A stretch of 44,039 nucleotides of DNA from Blautia sp. AF19-10LB (GCF_003461245.1 NZ_QTWS01000031.1:1-44039); one strand, 5' to 3'; positions 1 through 8,528 are shown, numbered from the stretch's first letter. Program-made: numbers and translations. Notes: generated from the letters alone by a model not told the origin.

Positions 1-98
1 TTTTATTCTTCATAATCTTCCTCGCAGTATAACTCCGTTTTATTGTCCCAACTTTATTTCAGTACTTGTTCCAACTATTTTCAATACTTATTTTCTTA

Positions 99-127
99 TT
101 GACTCATTTCTTTGTCAATCCTATAAT
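99..127 (+). promoter_or_regulatory. Candidate sigma-A promoter facing the abiF terminator
   Basis: TTGACT (99-104) and TATAAT (122-127) are separated by 17 bases, which is close to the sigma-A consensus. Initiation near 134 would run straight into the hairpin at 140-180 and then antisense to the Abi gene. No + strand ORF follows. It could make a short or antisense RNA, or be a chance match in AT-rich DNA. Confidence 0.4.
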
Positions 128-133
128 TAATAC

Positions 134-180
134 AAAAAAATCCTCTAAGACAATAGGTATTTCACTATCTCTTAGAGGAT
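134..180 (-). terminator. Rho-independent terminator of the Abi gene
   Basis: An 11-bp perfect stem (140-150 with 170-180), extended inward by ATAG/CTAT, is followed on the minus strand by seven T residues (134-140). It lies directly after the stop codon of the minus-strand Abi gene. Confidence 0.85.
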
Positions 181-186
181 ATTTCT

Positions 187-1128
187 TTACTTTAAATGGT
201 ATCTGGTAATATTTTTCCAGTTTTCCGGGAAACCCATTTTATTCAATAATTCCGTTTCGCTTATATGCTCTACCTCTCTGTTTACTCGGTCAATCTCTTT
301 TATAAGCTTTCTTTTAAATTCCAGAAAATCTTTTCCAGGTAATAGATATCTAAAAGCAATCACCACAGCAAACAGATCCTGTTTTCCTTTTTCATACTGG
401 TTACCGCTCTGTGGTAATGAAAGTTTTTTATGAAGCGGTGTATCCGCAATAGCATCTACTGTTCTGTATGTAAACAGTCGTTCCCCATGGGCACATACAT
501 TCCTATACTTAGTGAGAACAGATAGAAACTGCTCCATCTGATGCTGATTCAAAGGTTCAAAGTTTTTTGATACTTTTGATTTTAAAGATTGAGGAAATAC
601 TCGAAACATTTTTGATAAGTTTCCAAACGTAAGTACATTTGCCAAAACCCATAATGGAATTTCACCATATGTCTTGCGGTAATAGTTGATATATGTATAA
701 TCTGTGGTCGTTGTTGCCCGTTTCAAGGTCGCTATCAACTTTACGATTGTTGCATGATTTCTTTTTGTATTATTATAATTATTAGCATCCAGGTACTGCT
801 TCTGCTCTGCTCCATACATTTCAGTAAAATAGTATGACATCAAAGAACGCATCTGTCGCTCAATCTGCAGTAAATATTTAAAGAACAACTCTCTAAGCTC
901 TGCATCAAACTTATACAGACTGACTATTTCTTCAAAACTTGTTCCTACTTTATATTTCTTTGTATTCGATATTCTAAAAAGATGTTTATATCCTCCCATA
1001 AGAGGAAAATATCCTATTTGACGTAACATCTCTTCCGCATATTCTCTGTCTTTTATTTTTATTCCCTTTTCATCACTGATCCAAGAAACCTGGTCACTAA
1101 AAGAAGAGAATTTTTTCGGTGTCTGCAT
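187..1128 (-). CDS. Abi_2/AbiF-type HEPN protein (abortive infection / RNA-antitoxin toxin candidate)
   Basis: This 313-aa protein belongs to the Abi_2 (AbiD/AbiF) family. The diagnostic segment LWVLANVLTFGNLSKMF lies at about 159-175. A HEPN RNase-type motif RNVCAH (R209-H214, R-x4-H) follows, and an upstream helix carries IERQMRS. Members are phage-defence effectors thought to act as HEPN ribonucleases and are often controlled by a small RNA. I chose the ATG at 1126-1128 because AAGGAG sits 7 bases ahead; the longer reading would translate the terminator stem of the small RNA just upstream. The gene is preceded by that RNA unit (1142-1249) and followed by a strong terminator. Family assignment is firm; toxin or antiphage activity here is inference. 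Confidence 0.88.
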   Translation of the reverse strand: MQTPKKFSSFSDQVSWISDEKGIKIKDREYAEEMLRQIGYFPLMGGYKHLFRISNTKKYKVGTSFEEIVSLYKFDAELRELFFKYLLQIERQMRSLMSYYFTEMYGAEQKQYLDANNYNNTKRNHATIVKLIATLKRATTTTDYTYINYYRKTYGEIPLWVLANVLTFGNLSKMFRVFPQSLKSKVSKNFEPLNQHQMEQFLSVLTKYRNVCAHGERLFTYRTVDAIADTPLHKKLSLPQSGNQYEKGKQDLFAVVIAFRYLLPGKDFLEFKRKLIKEIDRVNREVEHISETELLNKMGFPENWKNITRYHLK

Positions 1129-1141
1129 ATCATTTCTCCTT

Positions 1142-1213
1142 AAAACAAAAGAGGGAGAGACCCGCAGGCTCTCCCCCGCCTGTAGGCTTCGCAAGTTTCT
1201 ACAGAACGATCAC
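1142..1213 (-). ncRNA. Small structured RNA upstream of abiF (candidate abiF-type antitoxin RNA)
   Basis: Between a near-perfect promoter and the abiF Shine-Dalgarno lies a unit of about 70 nt with no ORF. Its first hairpin pairs 1199-1204 with 1180-1185 (CTGTAG/CTACAG, 13-nt loop). The second pairs GGGAGAG with CTCTCCC (1169-1175 with 1153-1159, 9-nt loop) and is followed by a T-rich tail (TCTTTTGTTTT), so it works as an intrinsic terminator. A structured 'abiF' RNA is known from comparative work next to such genes, and RNA antitoxins of Abi HEPN proteins have been proposed. I recall this and did not check it. The transcript start near 1213 is inferred from the promoter. Confidence 0.65.
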
Positions 1214-1220
1214 TGAGCTT

Positions 1221-1249
1221 AGTATACGTCATTTTAAATGTCCTGTCAA
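1221..1249 (-). promoter_or_regulatory. Strong promoter of the abiF-associated RNA
   Basis: On the minus strand TTGACA (1249-1244) and TATACT (1226-1221) are exactly 17 bases apart. It is the best sigma-A promoter in this part of the window. The first thing it transcribes is the terminated small RNA, so full-length abiF mRNA would require read-through. Confidence 0.8.
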
Positions 1250-1289
1250 TACGCCAAAACATTCTTAGCCATACCCGCTCAGAAGTATT

Positions 1290-1415
1290 CTATGCTGTTT
1301 TTTCTTCCTTATTCTGTTTTTCTTCCTCCAACTCCCGGAGGACTTCTTCGCCGTACTTATCAATCATCCGTACCAGAAAATCAATGCACCGCTCAAATTC
1401 AATATTCTGTTGCAT
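1290..1415 (-). CDS. 41-aa hypothetical protein, related to the small protein before the serine recombinase
   Basis: The ORF starts at an ATG preceded by GGGAGGAG. It reads F-E-R-C-I-D-F-L-V-R-M-I-D-K-Y-G-E-E-V-L-R-E-L and then a charged Glu/Lys tail. The pattern F..(x)I..(x)V..I..KYG..VL.EL is shared with the 50-aa protein at 22583-22735, which precedes the large serine recombinase in the same orientation. Function is unknown. Here the position where a recombinase might be expected holds the AbiF unit instead, which suggests a shared leader-type gene of integrative elements. Confidence 0.6.
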   Translation of the reverse strand: MQQNIEFERCIDFLVRMIDKYGEEVLRELEEEKQNKEEKTA

Positions 1416-1538
1416 AAGCTCCTCCCGTCATTGTTTTGATCTGAGCTTATTTTACAGAACCTGCCGGAAAACCACATTGAATAGAAATTGATTGCAAATT
1501 GACACAATCACTTTAAAAATATCCACATTTTCTCGAAC

Positions 1539-1561
1539 CGAATATATGTTCGTGTTATGAT
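1539..1561 (+). promoter_or_regulatory. LexA/DinR-like box overlapping a -10 element
   Basis: CGAATATATGTTCG (1539-1552) differs at one position from the Bacillota SOS-box consensus CGAAC-N4-GTTCG. It abuts TATGAT (1556-1561), a good -10, about 39 bases before the STAND gene start. No convincing -35 is visible. Repression by LexA and induction by DNA damage are inferences. Confidence 0.5.
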
Positions 1562-1599
1562 AGATATACTCAATCTTAACTACGAAAGGGGAATTTCTA

Positions 1600-3912
1600 T
1601 TGAATCGATGCGATTTTTCTTCTATTATCACTTGCTTAAAAAATCATATCAGCGAAAGTAATCAAATGAGTCAGCCTGATTTTTTATACGAATTATTTGA
1701 AGATTTTATGGATGATCCGGCAAATCAGGATTTTTCAATGGACAACGGTCTGGTTTGCCGCTGGATGACTGGTCAGGCTAAAATCAGTCCTAAAATATCC
1801 GCTTACTATTCCAAGACATCCAATCAGGAAAAATTAGCCCATACCATCCACCAGAATCTTCTTCCACTGATGTCTGACTGTAATATGACTATACAAGATA
1901 TTTACACTTTATTCATTCAGGATGACAGCATCTCAGATGCAAAAAAGAAAAATCTGGCTTCTCTGTACAAACCAGCCAGTTCAAGACTGCTGTTTCTTGC
2001 AAAACTGATTTCTTTTGGCATGGAACGCCAATTCATCAAACGTAATACCAAAAATCAGAAGCTACTCGCCGGAGGGGCTTTATCCCCCATTGTGCTGGAT
2101 TATATTATGGATAGTGAGGTTCCGAAACCATGCCGTCATTTTATCGGAAGAGATAAAGAACTGGAAGAATTATATACCATGCTTGAGGAAAACCGTCATG
2201 TTTTTCTTTGCGGAATCGCCGGAATCGGAAAAAGTGAACTTGTCAAAGCCTACGCAAAGCGGTACATAAAGCAATACACCAATATACTTTATGTAGAATA
2301 TACCGGCAATCTTCATCAGGATATTACTGACATGGATTTTATTGACGATTTGCCGGAAAGCACTGAACAGGAACGGTTTCAAAGACATAACCGTTTCCTG
2401 CGTTCCCTGAAATCCGATACTCTGCTTATCATAGATAATTTTAATGTCACTGCGACACAGGACAGCTTTCTGTCAGTAGTATTAAAATATCGCTGCCAGA
2501 TTTTGTTTACAACCAGAAGCAAACTGGATGAATACTGTACTCTGCCATTAAAAGAAATAGAGGATATGAACGCTCTCTTCCAGCTGGCATCAGTATTTTA
2601 TTCAGAGGCAGACACGTACCGGGCAACAGTTGAAAAGATCATCGAAACTGTTCACTCACATACTTTTGCCGTGGAACTGGCAGCAAAACTTCTGGAAAAT
2701 GGAATCTCAACTCCAGACCAGTTATTAGCAAGACTTCAGGTGGAAAAAGCATCTTTCCATAACGAAGATAAAATTAAAATAATCAAAGATGGACAAAGCA
2801 GCAAAGCCACCTATTACAGTCATATCCATACGCTGTTTTCTTTATACACTTTATCTCTTGAACAGCAGGATATCATGTGTAATATGTGCTTTCTTCCTTC
2901 CACCGGTATTTCTGCCCGTATATTTGCCAAATGGCTGGAACTGCCCACACTAAATGAAATCAACAATTTAATTGAGACTGGTTTCGTTCAGACAACAACA
3001 CGTCGCACTATCTCTCTGCATCCGATGATTCAGGAAATCACCCTTTCAGAGACAAAACCATCTGTAACTCGCTGCCACATATTACTGGATTCTTTACAGA
3101 AAATATGTTTAATGCATGGAATGGAAGTAGATTATTACAAAAAGCTATTTCAAACAATCGGAAATATCATAGTATTGATTGAAAAGGATGATATACCAAA
3201 GTATCTGCTTTTTCTGGAAAATGCATTTCCATACATGGATAACTATAACTATCACAAAGGTATGAATGGAATCATTCAGGAACTGACGGGGCTGTTAAAG
3301 ACAAAAAACATTGGAACCGACTCTGACCGGGCATTATTACTAGATTTTCAGGCAACTCTTGAAACCAAACCTGAAAAAGCAATAAAACTGGAAAAGGATG
3401 CACTTGCCCAGATAGAAAATATCACTGCCGACAATGCTCGCCTTGTTTCCAACCTTCATGCCAATCTCGGTGGACTTTACCGCATGAACGGTCATCCCGA
3501 TCTTGCAAGAGAACACATGGAAAAAAGTATCTCACTGCTTGACCAATTTAACCTGCTTCATATAAATGACAGCATACCTCAGATTGCCAATTATGCAATG
3601 TTCCTGACAGAACAGCAGGAACCTGAAAGAGGCATCTCCGAATTGCAAAAATTATCCGGCATCATCAAGGAATACCATTCCGATGACTGTCTGGATTATG
3701 CCAAAGTACAGGAAACCCTTGGAACCATTTATCTGATGACTGCCAATCTTCCGCAAACCAAAACACATTTTAAAAGAGCTTTCAAAATATATGAAAAGAT
3801 CTGGGCTGATGAACCAGAAATGATTGAAGCAAAATATCAGGAAATTCAGGAGTTATATCCACAGATTGGATTTTGCATTGGAAAAAATCTATCCGGTCTT
3901 TTAACAAAATAA
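1600..3912 (+). CDS. STAND/NB-ARC-type NTPase with C-terminal TPR-like repeats
   Basis: This 770-aa cytoplasmic protein has three parts. Residues 1-170 are an uncharacterised helical region with a possible DNA-binding or effector role. An NB-ARC-like ATPase follows, with Walker A GIAGIGKS (205-212), Walker B TLLIIDN (274-280) and the TTRS element (304-307). The C-terminal third, from about 560, has helical TPR-like repeats (LHANLGGLYRMNGHPDLA, then ETLGTIYLM). STAND proteins act as ligand-triggered switches in transcription control, signalling or antiphage defence. Translation starts at TTG 1600 behind GAAAGGGG. The gene is monocistronic, behind a LexA-like box and ahead of a 9-bp terminator. 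Close relatives are, from memory, common in gut clostridial mobile elements without known function. Confidence 0.82.
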   Translation: MNRCDFSSIITCLKNHISESNQMSQPDFLYELFEDFMDDPANQDFSMDNGLVCRWMTGQAKISPKISAYYSKTSNQEKLAHTIHQNLLPLMSDCNMTIQDIYTLFIQDDSISDAKKKNLASLYKPASSRLLFLAKLISFGMERQFIKRNTKNQKLLAGGALSPIVLDYIMDSEVPKPCRHFIGRDKELEELYTMLEENRHVFLCGIAGIGKSELVKAYAKRYIKQYTNILYVEYTGNLHQDITDMDFIDDLPESTEQERFQRHNRFLRSLKSDTLLIIDNFNVTATQDSFLSVVLKYRCQILFTTRSKLDEYCTLPLKEIEDMNALFQLASVFYSEADTYRATVEKIIETVHSHTFAVELAAKLLENGISTPDQLLARLQVEKASFHNEDKIKIIKDGQSSKATYYSHIHTLFSLYTLSLEQQDIMCNMCFLPSTGISARIFAKWLELPTLNEINNLIETGFVQTTTRRTISLHPMIQEITLSETKPSVTRCHILLDSLQKICLMHGMEVDYYKKLFQTIGNIIVLIEKDDIPKYLLFLENAFPYMDNYNYHKGMNGIIQELTGLLKTKNIGTDSDRALLLDFQATLETKPEKAIKLEKDALAQIENITADNARLVSNLHANLGGLYRMNGHPDLAREHMEKSISLLDQFNLLHINDSIPQIANYAMFLTEQQEPERGISELQKLSGIIKEYHSDDCLDYAKVQETLGTIYLMTANLPQTKTHFKRAFKIYEKIWADEPEMIEAKYQEIQELYPQIGFCIGKNLSGLLTK

Positions 3913-3921
3913 GTACAATTT

Positions 3922-3950
3922 ACGGCGGGCAACTTGCCCGCCGTTATATT
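3922..3950. terminator. Bidirectional terminator between convergent genes
   Basis: A 9-bp perfect stem ACGGCGGGC/GCCCGCCGT (3922-3930 with 3936-3944) has a 5-nt loop and AT-rich flanks on both sides. It separates the + strand STAND gene from the - strand ABC operon. Confidence 0.75.
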
Positions 3951-4822
3951 CAACTATTCGTCAAATAAATATACGCATCTTCCAAAGTGATATCATTATC
4001 CGGGACACAATTCTCATTTGGCTTTCCTTTGCTTAATACTTTCATATGAATTCCATTTTCTACATACTGCTTAGATGATATAGAATAATTGGCTTCTAAC
4101 AAACGGGCTTCTTCTGCATTTTGTACCGTACAATTCCAAACACAGCCCTTTGCATTTTCCAGCAATCCACTCACGCTTCCGGAATATAAAAAACTTCCCT
4201 TTTTCATAATGGCAAGCTGTGTACAGGTTGCTGCTAAATCTTCTACTACATGAGTGGAAAACAGCACAGTTCTATCCTTTGAAAAATCAACCAAAAGATT
4301 GCGGATCCTGATTCTTTCTTCCGGATCTAACCCGGTGGTAGGTTCATCAATAATCAAAAAATCCGGATTATTAAGAAGTGCCTGTATGAGTCCGACACGT
4401 CTCTTCATACCACCAGATAATTGCCGCATTTTTTTATTCTGATGCTCTGTAAGAGAAGTCTTTTCCAAATAATAGGTAATTCTTTGTTTGAGGTCATTTG
4501 TGGATACTCCTGATAGTCCACCCATATATACAAGGCATTCTTTCACCGTAAGATTCGGATATAAGTCGATTTCCTGTGGAAGATAACCAATCTTTTTCTG
4601 TATTTTTTCATAATTTCCCTCGTTATACAGAATTCCATCAAGGGAAACCATTCCTTCCGTTTGTTTTAAAACAGTTGTAAGAACCCTCATCAAAGTGGTT
4701 TTTCCAGCACCATTCTCTCCCAAAAGTCCGTAAATTCCCTTAGGTATTTCAAGAGATGCCTTATTTACTGCAACTACACCATTTTTAAATCTAACTGTTA
4801 AATCATTTATTCTAATACTCAT
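3950..4822 (-). CDS. ABC transporter ATP-binding protein (BcrA/ABC-2 type)
   Basis: A 290-aa nucleotide-binding subunit. Walker A GENGAGKT lies at 35-42, signature LSGGM at 135-139, and Walker B LIIDE ends at D159-E160, followed by PTTGLDPEE. The roughly 70-residue C-terminal extension is typical of ABC-2 drug/peptide exporters. It would energise the two permeases encoded immediately upstream (4826-6549). It is the last gene of a five-gene unit: regulator, kinase, permease, permease, ATPase. Such two-component-plus-ABC-2 modules usually confer resistance to, or immunity from, antimicrobial peptides; the substrate here is unknown. Confidence 0.9.
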   Translation of the reverse strand: MSIRINDLTVRFKNGVVAVNKASLEIPKGIYGLLGENGAGKTTLMRVLTTVLKQTEGMVSLDGILYNEGNYEKIQKKIGYLPQEIDLYPNLTVKECLVYMGGLSGVSTNDLKQRITYYLEKTSLTEHQNKKMRQLSGGMKRRVGLIQALLNNPDFLIIDEPTTGLDPEERIRIRNLLVDFSKDRTVLFSTHVVEDLAATCTQLAIMKKGSFLYSGSVSGLLENAKGCVWNCTVQNAEEARLLEANYSISSKQYVENGIHMKVLSKGKPNENCVPDNDITLEDAYIYLTNS

Positions 4823-4825
4823 AAT

Positions 4826-5482
4826 CTATCCCCTTTTCTTTAAAGCCATTGGTAATACTGCAAATAAAAGCAGACCCACTATAAAAGACACAAGCGTTCC
4901 ATAAATCCAACTCTCGGACATTAATTGATTAAGTTCACAAGAGCTGAAAGAAAACAATCCCAGATTCCCGAAAAATGAACTGCCCGCTTTCGATATAAGA
5001 CCAATGACAATTCCAAATAAGCATCCTATACCTGCCCACATATTTCCAAGCAATGTACACAAAATCACAGAGCATATACTCCAAAGCCAGATGGTTCCGA
5101 ACATTGCAATGGAAAATAAAAGGAATATCTGAGTGCCCGAAACGCCTTCGTTTACACTGCCCGGTTTTTGCCAGAAAAACAAAACATATCCAACACAGGA
5201 AAGTATTAATAAATATAATATTTGAACGCACACTCTCTGTGATATTACTTTTAACTGCTTTTTTTGATCATACAAATGAAATACATCGGCACGCTTACTT
5301 TTTACTTCCATCAAATATGTGTCACTACAAAAAATAATTGTTAAAAATGCTATTGGAGACTGAATCGCTGAACCGATTTCTTCATAGTATATAATCGGAT
5401 GAATAGCACACAATATCAGTATAAATGCACATGAATAAAAAATCTTATATAACGACAGGCAGTTTTTTAGTTCCGTTTTCAA
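4826..5482 (-). CDS. ABC-2 type transporter permease
   Basis: A hydrophobic protein of 218 aa from the chosen start, with about six membrane helices (IFYSCAFILILCAIHPIIYY; the Leu/Ile block before CVGYVLFFW; FIVGLLLFAVLPMAL). I place the start at TTG 5482: it is preceded by AAGGAGGAGG and overlaps the TGA of the upstream permease in TTGA, giving translational coupling. An in-frame ATG at 5521 lacks such a site. It ends 3 bases before the ATPase gene. The best reading is the second permease of a heterodimeric peptide or drug exporter. Confidence 0.78.
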   Translation of the reverse strand: MKTELKNCLSLYKIFYSCAFILILCAIHPIIYYEEIGSAIQSPIAFLTIIFCSDTYLMEVKSKRADVFHLYDQKKQLKVISQRVCVQILYLLILSCVGYVLFFWQKPGSVNEGVSGTQIFLLFSIAMFGTIWLWSICSVILCTLLGNMWAGIGCLFGIVIGLISKAGSSFFGNLGLFSFSSCELNQLMSESWIYGTLVSFIVGLLLFAVLPMALKKRG

Positions 5483-6549
5483 TGAACCCTCCTCCTTTTC
5501 CAGATTGTAACAGAAATACATACTAATATAACTGATGAAATTACAAGAATAATCTGATTTATGTTTGACATTTTGGCTACATGTGTTTCAAAAAATCTGC
5601 CAGGGAATCGCACCATAATAGAGAACGGTCTCATATAATAAATATCATTCTTCATGGTCAGCATATTTGAATATATAATGTGTAAAAACAAGATTGGTGC
5701 TGCCGGAAGCGGATTTTTAAATATTAATGCTGTAATTGTATAGACACAACATATCATCAAAAGATTCGGAACAATATAGATCAGAGAATTCACGCAAAAA
5801 TCAATTGGTGTTACTGGAAAGCCCGATTCTAAAGACGTTTTCAAACACAGCATAAAGAATATAACATTCAAAATCACTAATACGCCCAACATACTAAAGA
5901 ATCCGCTTATTACTTTCCCGCCTATATATTGGATTGCCGTAACAGGCTTTGTATGTAATAATTCATAGGTGTTTTTTCGTGTATCCTGAATAAATAAAAA
6001 TGATAGCAAGACTGTTGCAAAAAAGGCCATATGCAATCCTGCAAAATCCGTGAACTTTTTGGCAAAGTACCAGGAAAAAGAATGTTCGGATAATTTCCGC
6101 TCGATATAATGATTGATTTCTTCTGCTGTCCCCTTATGAATTTCAAGGTCCTCATAAGCATATATTGCATTATAATAGCCATATTGGGATTCCAAAAACT
6201 CAGAAGCAGTCTTTACATCCATATTCTGAATTTTTTTCACTACATCATCCGCTTCTTGCCTGCTAAATCCAAAACCATTTTTGGAGGTGTCCATTAAAGT
6301 CTCTCTGATCGTATCTTCCCACTCCCTTCTTCTTTCCTTATCATCAGATGTGGGAATGTAGCCATCCATGACATCGGCATCTCCCAATGCTACATCATTT
6401 TGTGTAACCTGTTCATTCGGTTTGATATAATGAATTTGCAAATACGGTGACAGACATTGATATATACTGGCGACTATAATAATCAAGCCAATCCACAAAA
6501 CAGGGTTCTTTAAATAATCAAGTATACTTCTTTTTATGATTGTTTTCAT
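5479..6549 (-). CDS. ABC-2 type transporter permease with large extracytoplasmic loop
   Basis: A protein of 356 aa from the ATG at 6549, preceded by AAGGAAGAG. One N-terminal membrane helix (LWIGLIIIVASIYQCL) is followed by about 130 polar residues likely outside the membrane. Five or six helices follow (FFATVLLSFLFI; FFSMLGVLVILNVIFFMLC; LLMICCVYTITALIF; IILVISSVILVCISVTI). This is the layout of ABC-2 permeases of bacteriocin-immunity exporters. It is separated from the kinase gene by 116 bases that contain a terminator, so the transporter may have its own transcription control. Confidence 0.8.
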   Translation of the reverse strand: MKTIIKRSILDYLKNPVLWIGLIIIVASIYQCLSPYLQIHYIKPNEQVTQNDVALGDADVMDGYIPTSDDKERRREWEDTIRETLMDTSKNGFGFSRQEADDVVKKIQNMDVKTASEFLESQYGYYNAIYAYEDLEIHKGTAEEINHYIERKLSEHSFSWYFAKKFTDFAGLHMAFFATVLLSFLFIQDTRKNTYELLHTKPVTAIQYIGGKVISGFFSMLGVLVILNVIFFMLCLKTSLESGFPVTPIDFCVNSLIYIVPNLLMICCVYTITALIFKNPLPAAPILFLHIIYSNMLTMKNDIYYMRPFSIMVRFPGRFFETHVAKMSNINQIILVISSVILVCISVTIWKRRRVH

Positions 6550-6614
6550 TGTATCTCTTCCTTTCTTTATTTCTTTAACAGCATCATACAAATCAATTCT
6601 CAATAAATTCACAA

Positions 6615-6652
6615 CAAAAAAGACTAAAACCACTTTATTTATGATCTTAGCC
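6615..6652 (-). terminator. Terminator between sensor kinase and transporter genes
   Basis: On the minus strand, 10 bases (6652-6643) pair with 6631-6622 through seven Watson-Crick and three G-U pairs. A run of T follows (6621-6615). It would end most transcription after the two-component genes and uncouple them from the transporter operon. Confidence 0.6.
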
Positions 6653-6665
6653 TTCTAACATATTT

Positions 6666-7844
6666 TTATTCAGCTTTGAAAAGAGCTTCTACATGAGCAC
6701 CGCCCTGTCTGGCATTATATATTTTCAAATTTCCTCCATGCTTTTCACAGAAAATACGAGAAATATACATGCCAAGACCAAAATGCTTTAAATCATCTTG
6801 TGGATTCTTATGATAAAACGGCTCTGTTACTTTTTCCTCAGTATCCACAAAACCTATTCCATCATCTTCAACAGAAATTATAAGAAAACCATTTTTTTTC
6901 CTTATCTGCAGAGCAATACTTTTTTGCGCATATCGAACCGCATTTTCCAGTAAGTTGTCTGTCACTTCCATGACAAGTTCCTCATCCACTTTCACAACGT
7001 TTTGTTCCTGTACGCTTTCTACCTTACATAGTTTACTTTCCTTCTTGGACAGCATGGCAGCTTCTGTCTCAATCTTTTTTGCCAGCTCCGATAATACTAT
7101 CTCTGAACATTGCAGTTCCCTCTGTTCTAAATGGGACATTTTTCTCATGTTTTCCGTGAAATGTTCTATTCGGTCAATCTGATACATGCCTGTTTGCAAG
7201 ATATCCATAATATCCTCTGTTTTTATACTCTCAGCAGAAATAAACTCTAAGAGCATTTCCTGATACCCTCGCAATATGGAAAGTGGAGAACGTATATCAT
7301 GTGCAATTGCATTCCGCAAAGCCTTCTCGTCATCAATCATTCGCCACATCTTTCTGTTGTTATCTGCTAAAGCACTTCGCATCATTTCAAATTCTTTACA
7401 CAAAGTTCCCATCTCATCTTTATTTTCATAGGACACATGAAAATCCAGTTCATTATCTGCAATCATTTGTGAGGCATCTTTTAGTTCCTGTAGAGGTGTC
7501 TTTAACTTATTTTTATAAAAAAAGAATACCGCAGCAACACTCCCAACAATCGAAAAAATCAGTACCGAATATGTTTCCATAAAGTCACACATTTCCGAAA
7601 GATGATAGTCCAAACGATTCATCTGCGATTGATTAGGTCTTGATATCTCAATCTCGTATTTCTTTCCATATTGCTGAAATACGTCCGTATAATCTGCATA
7701 ATCAATATATTTTTCCCATATTTTATTCTGCATATTTCCTGCAAAATGAACTGTAAATCCAGATAACAGAAATGCTGCCGTTAAGCTGATCACAAAATAA
7801 AGCAGAATTGTTTTTTTCAGTGACAAGTTTCTTATTTTTTCCAT
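6666..7844 (-). CDS. Sensor histidine kinase (transmembrane, HAMP-containing)
   Basis: A 392-aa kinase read from ATG 7844, 13 bases inside the response-regulator gene (overlap 7832-7844). It has two membrane helices (about 12-32 and 94-110) with an extracytoplasmic stretch of about 60 residues. A HAMP-like linker follows, then a HisKA domain with phospho-acceptor H182 in AIAHDIRSP. The HATPase has N (NLLENAVRYA), G1 (DDGIGF) and G2 (FGLGMYIS) boxes. It is predicted to sense a cell-envelope-active compound and phosphorylate the neighbouring regulator. The 60-residue loop argues against a Bce-type 'no-loop' kinase. Confidence 0.88.
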   Translation of the reverse strand: MEKIRNLSLKKTILLYFVISLTAAFLLSGFTVHFAGNMQNKIWEKYIDYADYTDVFQQYGKKYEIEISRPNQSQMNRLDYHLSEMCDFMETYSVLIFSIVGSVAAVFFFYKNKLKTPLQELKDASQMIADNELDFHVSYENKDEMGTLCKEFEMMRSALADNNRKMWRMIDDEKALRNAIAHDIRSPLSILRGYQEMLLEFISAESIKTEDIMDILQTGMYQIDRIEHFTENMRKMSHLEQRELQCSEIVLSELAKKIETEAAMLSKKESKLCKVESVQEQNVVKVDEELVMEVTDNLLENAVRYAQKSIALQIRKKNGFLIISVEDDGIGFVDTEEKVTEPFYHKNPQDDLKHFGLGMYISRIFCEKHGGNLKIYNARQGGAHVEALFKAE

Positions 7845-8506
7845 CGGTATCCAATCCCCCATACAGTTTCTATGTATTCTTTTTCTGAATAATCCGCTAT
7901 TTTTTTCCTTATACGCCGTACTAATTCCGTTATCGTTCTACTGTCCCCTTCCGCATCATATCCACAGACTTGTGCATATATACGTTCTTTATCAAACACC
8001 TGCCCTGGATGCATGGATAAGAATTCAATAATCTGATATTCAATTTTTGTGAACTCCATCCTGTGTCCAGCTATAGCTACTATTTTTTCAGAATAATCAA
8101 TCAGCATTTCATCCATGAAGCGGTATTCTGTTTTTTGTTGATGCCTTTCTTCTCTCTTTATGTTTGTGACAATCCTCGCTTCCAACTCCCGAAGACTAAA
8201 TGGTTTCGTAATATAGTCATCCCCACCTGAAAGCAACCCATTAATTTTATCATCTTCGTCAACTCTTGCTGTCAGAAATAAAATTGGACATAACACTTTA
8301 CTGCGTATCAGACGACATACTTCAATCCCATCCATACGTGGCATATTGATATCCAACAAAATAATATCCGGTTTCATTTTTATTTTATTTAATGCTTCCA
8401 TTCCATCTGTAGCCGTAATGGTTTCATATTGTTTCATATTAAAATAACTACAAAGCATTTTCACCAATTCTTTATCATCATCGACAACTAAAATCTTGTA
8501 TTTCAT
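7832..8506 (-). CDS. OmpR/PhoB-family response regulator
   Basis: 224 aa. The receiver domain has the acidic pair D10-D11, phospho-acceptor D52 (IILLDINMPRMDG) and the conserved Lys in ITKPF. A winged-helix trans_reg_C domain ends in ETVWGIGYRWKK. The start is ATG 8506 behind GGAGGTGG; an upstream in-frame ATG would overlap the promoter. It is the first gene of the 3950-8506 operon and likely drives the downstream ABC exporter. Confidence 0.92.
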   Translation of the reverse strand: MKYKILVVDDDKELVKMLCSYFNMKQYETITATDGMEALNKIKMKPDIILLDINMPRMDGIEVCRLIRSKVLCPILFLTARVDEDDKINGLLSGGDDYITKPFSLRELEARIVTNIKREERHQQKTEYRFMDEMLIDYSEKIVAIAGHRMEFTKIEYQIIEFLSMHPGQVFDKERIYAQVCGYDAEGDSRTITELVRRIRKKIADYSEKEYIETVWGIGYRWKK

Positions 8507-8528
8507 CCAAACCACCTCCAGTATCCAT

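Noticed and set aside
1499..1527. TTGACA as the -35 of the STAND promoter
   Set aside because: With a normal 16-18 base spacer no -10-like hexamer follows; the better -10 (TATGAT at 1556) is too far away.
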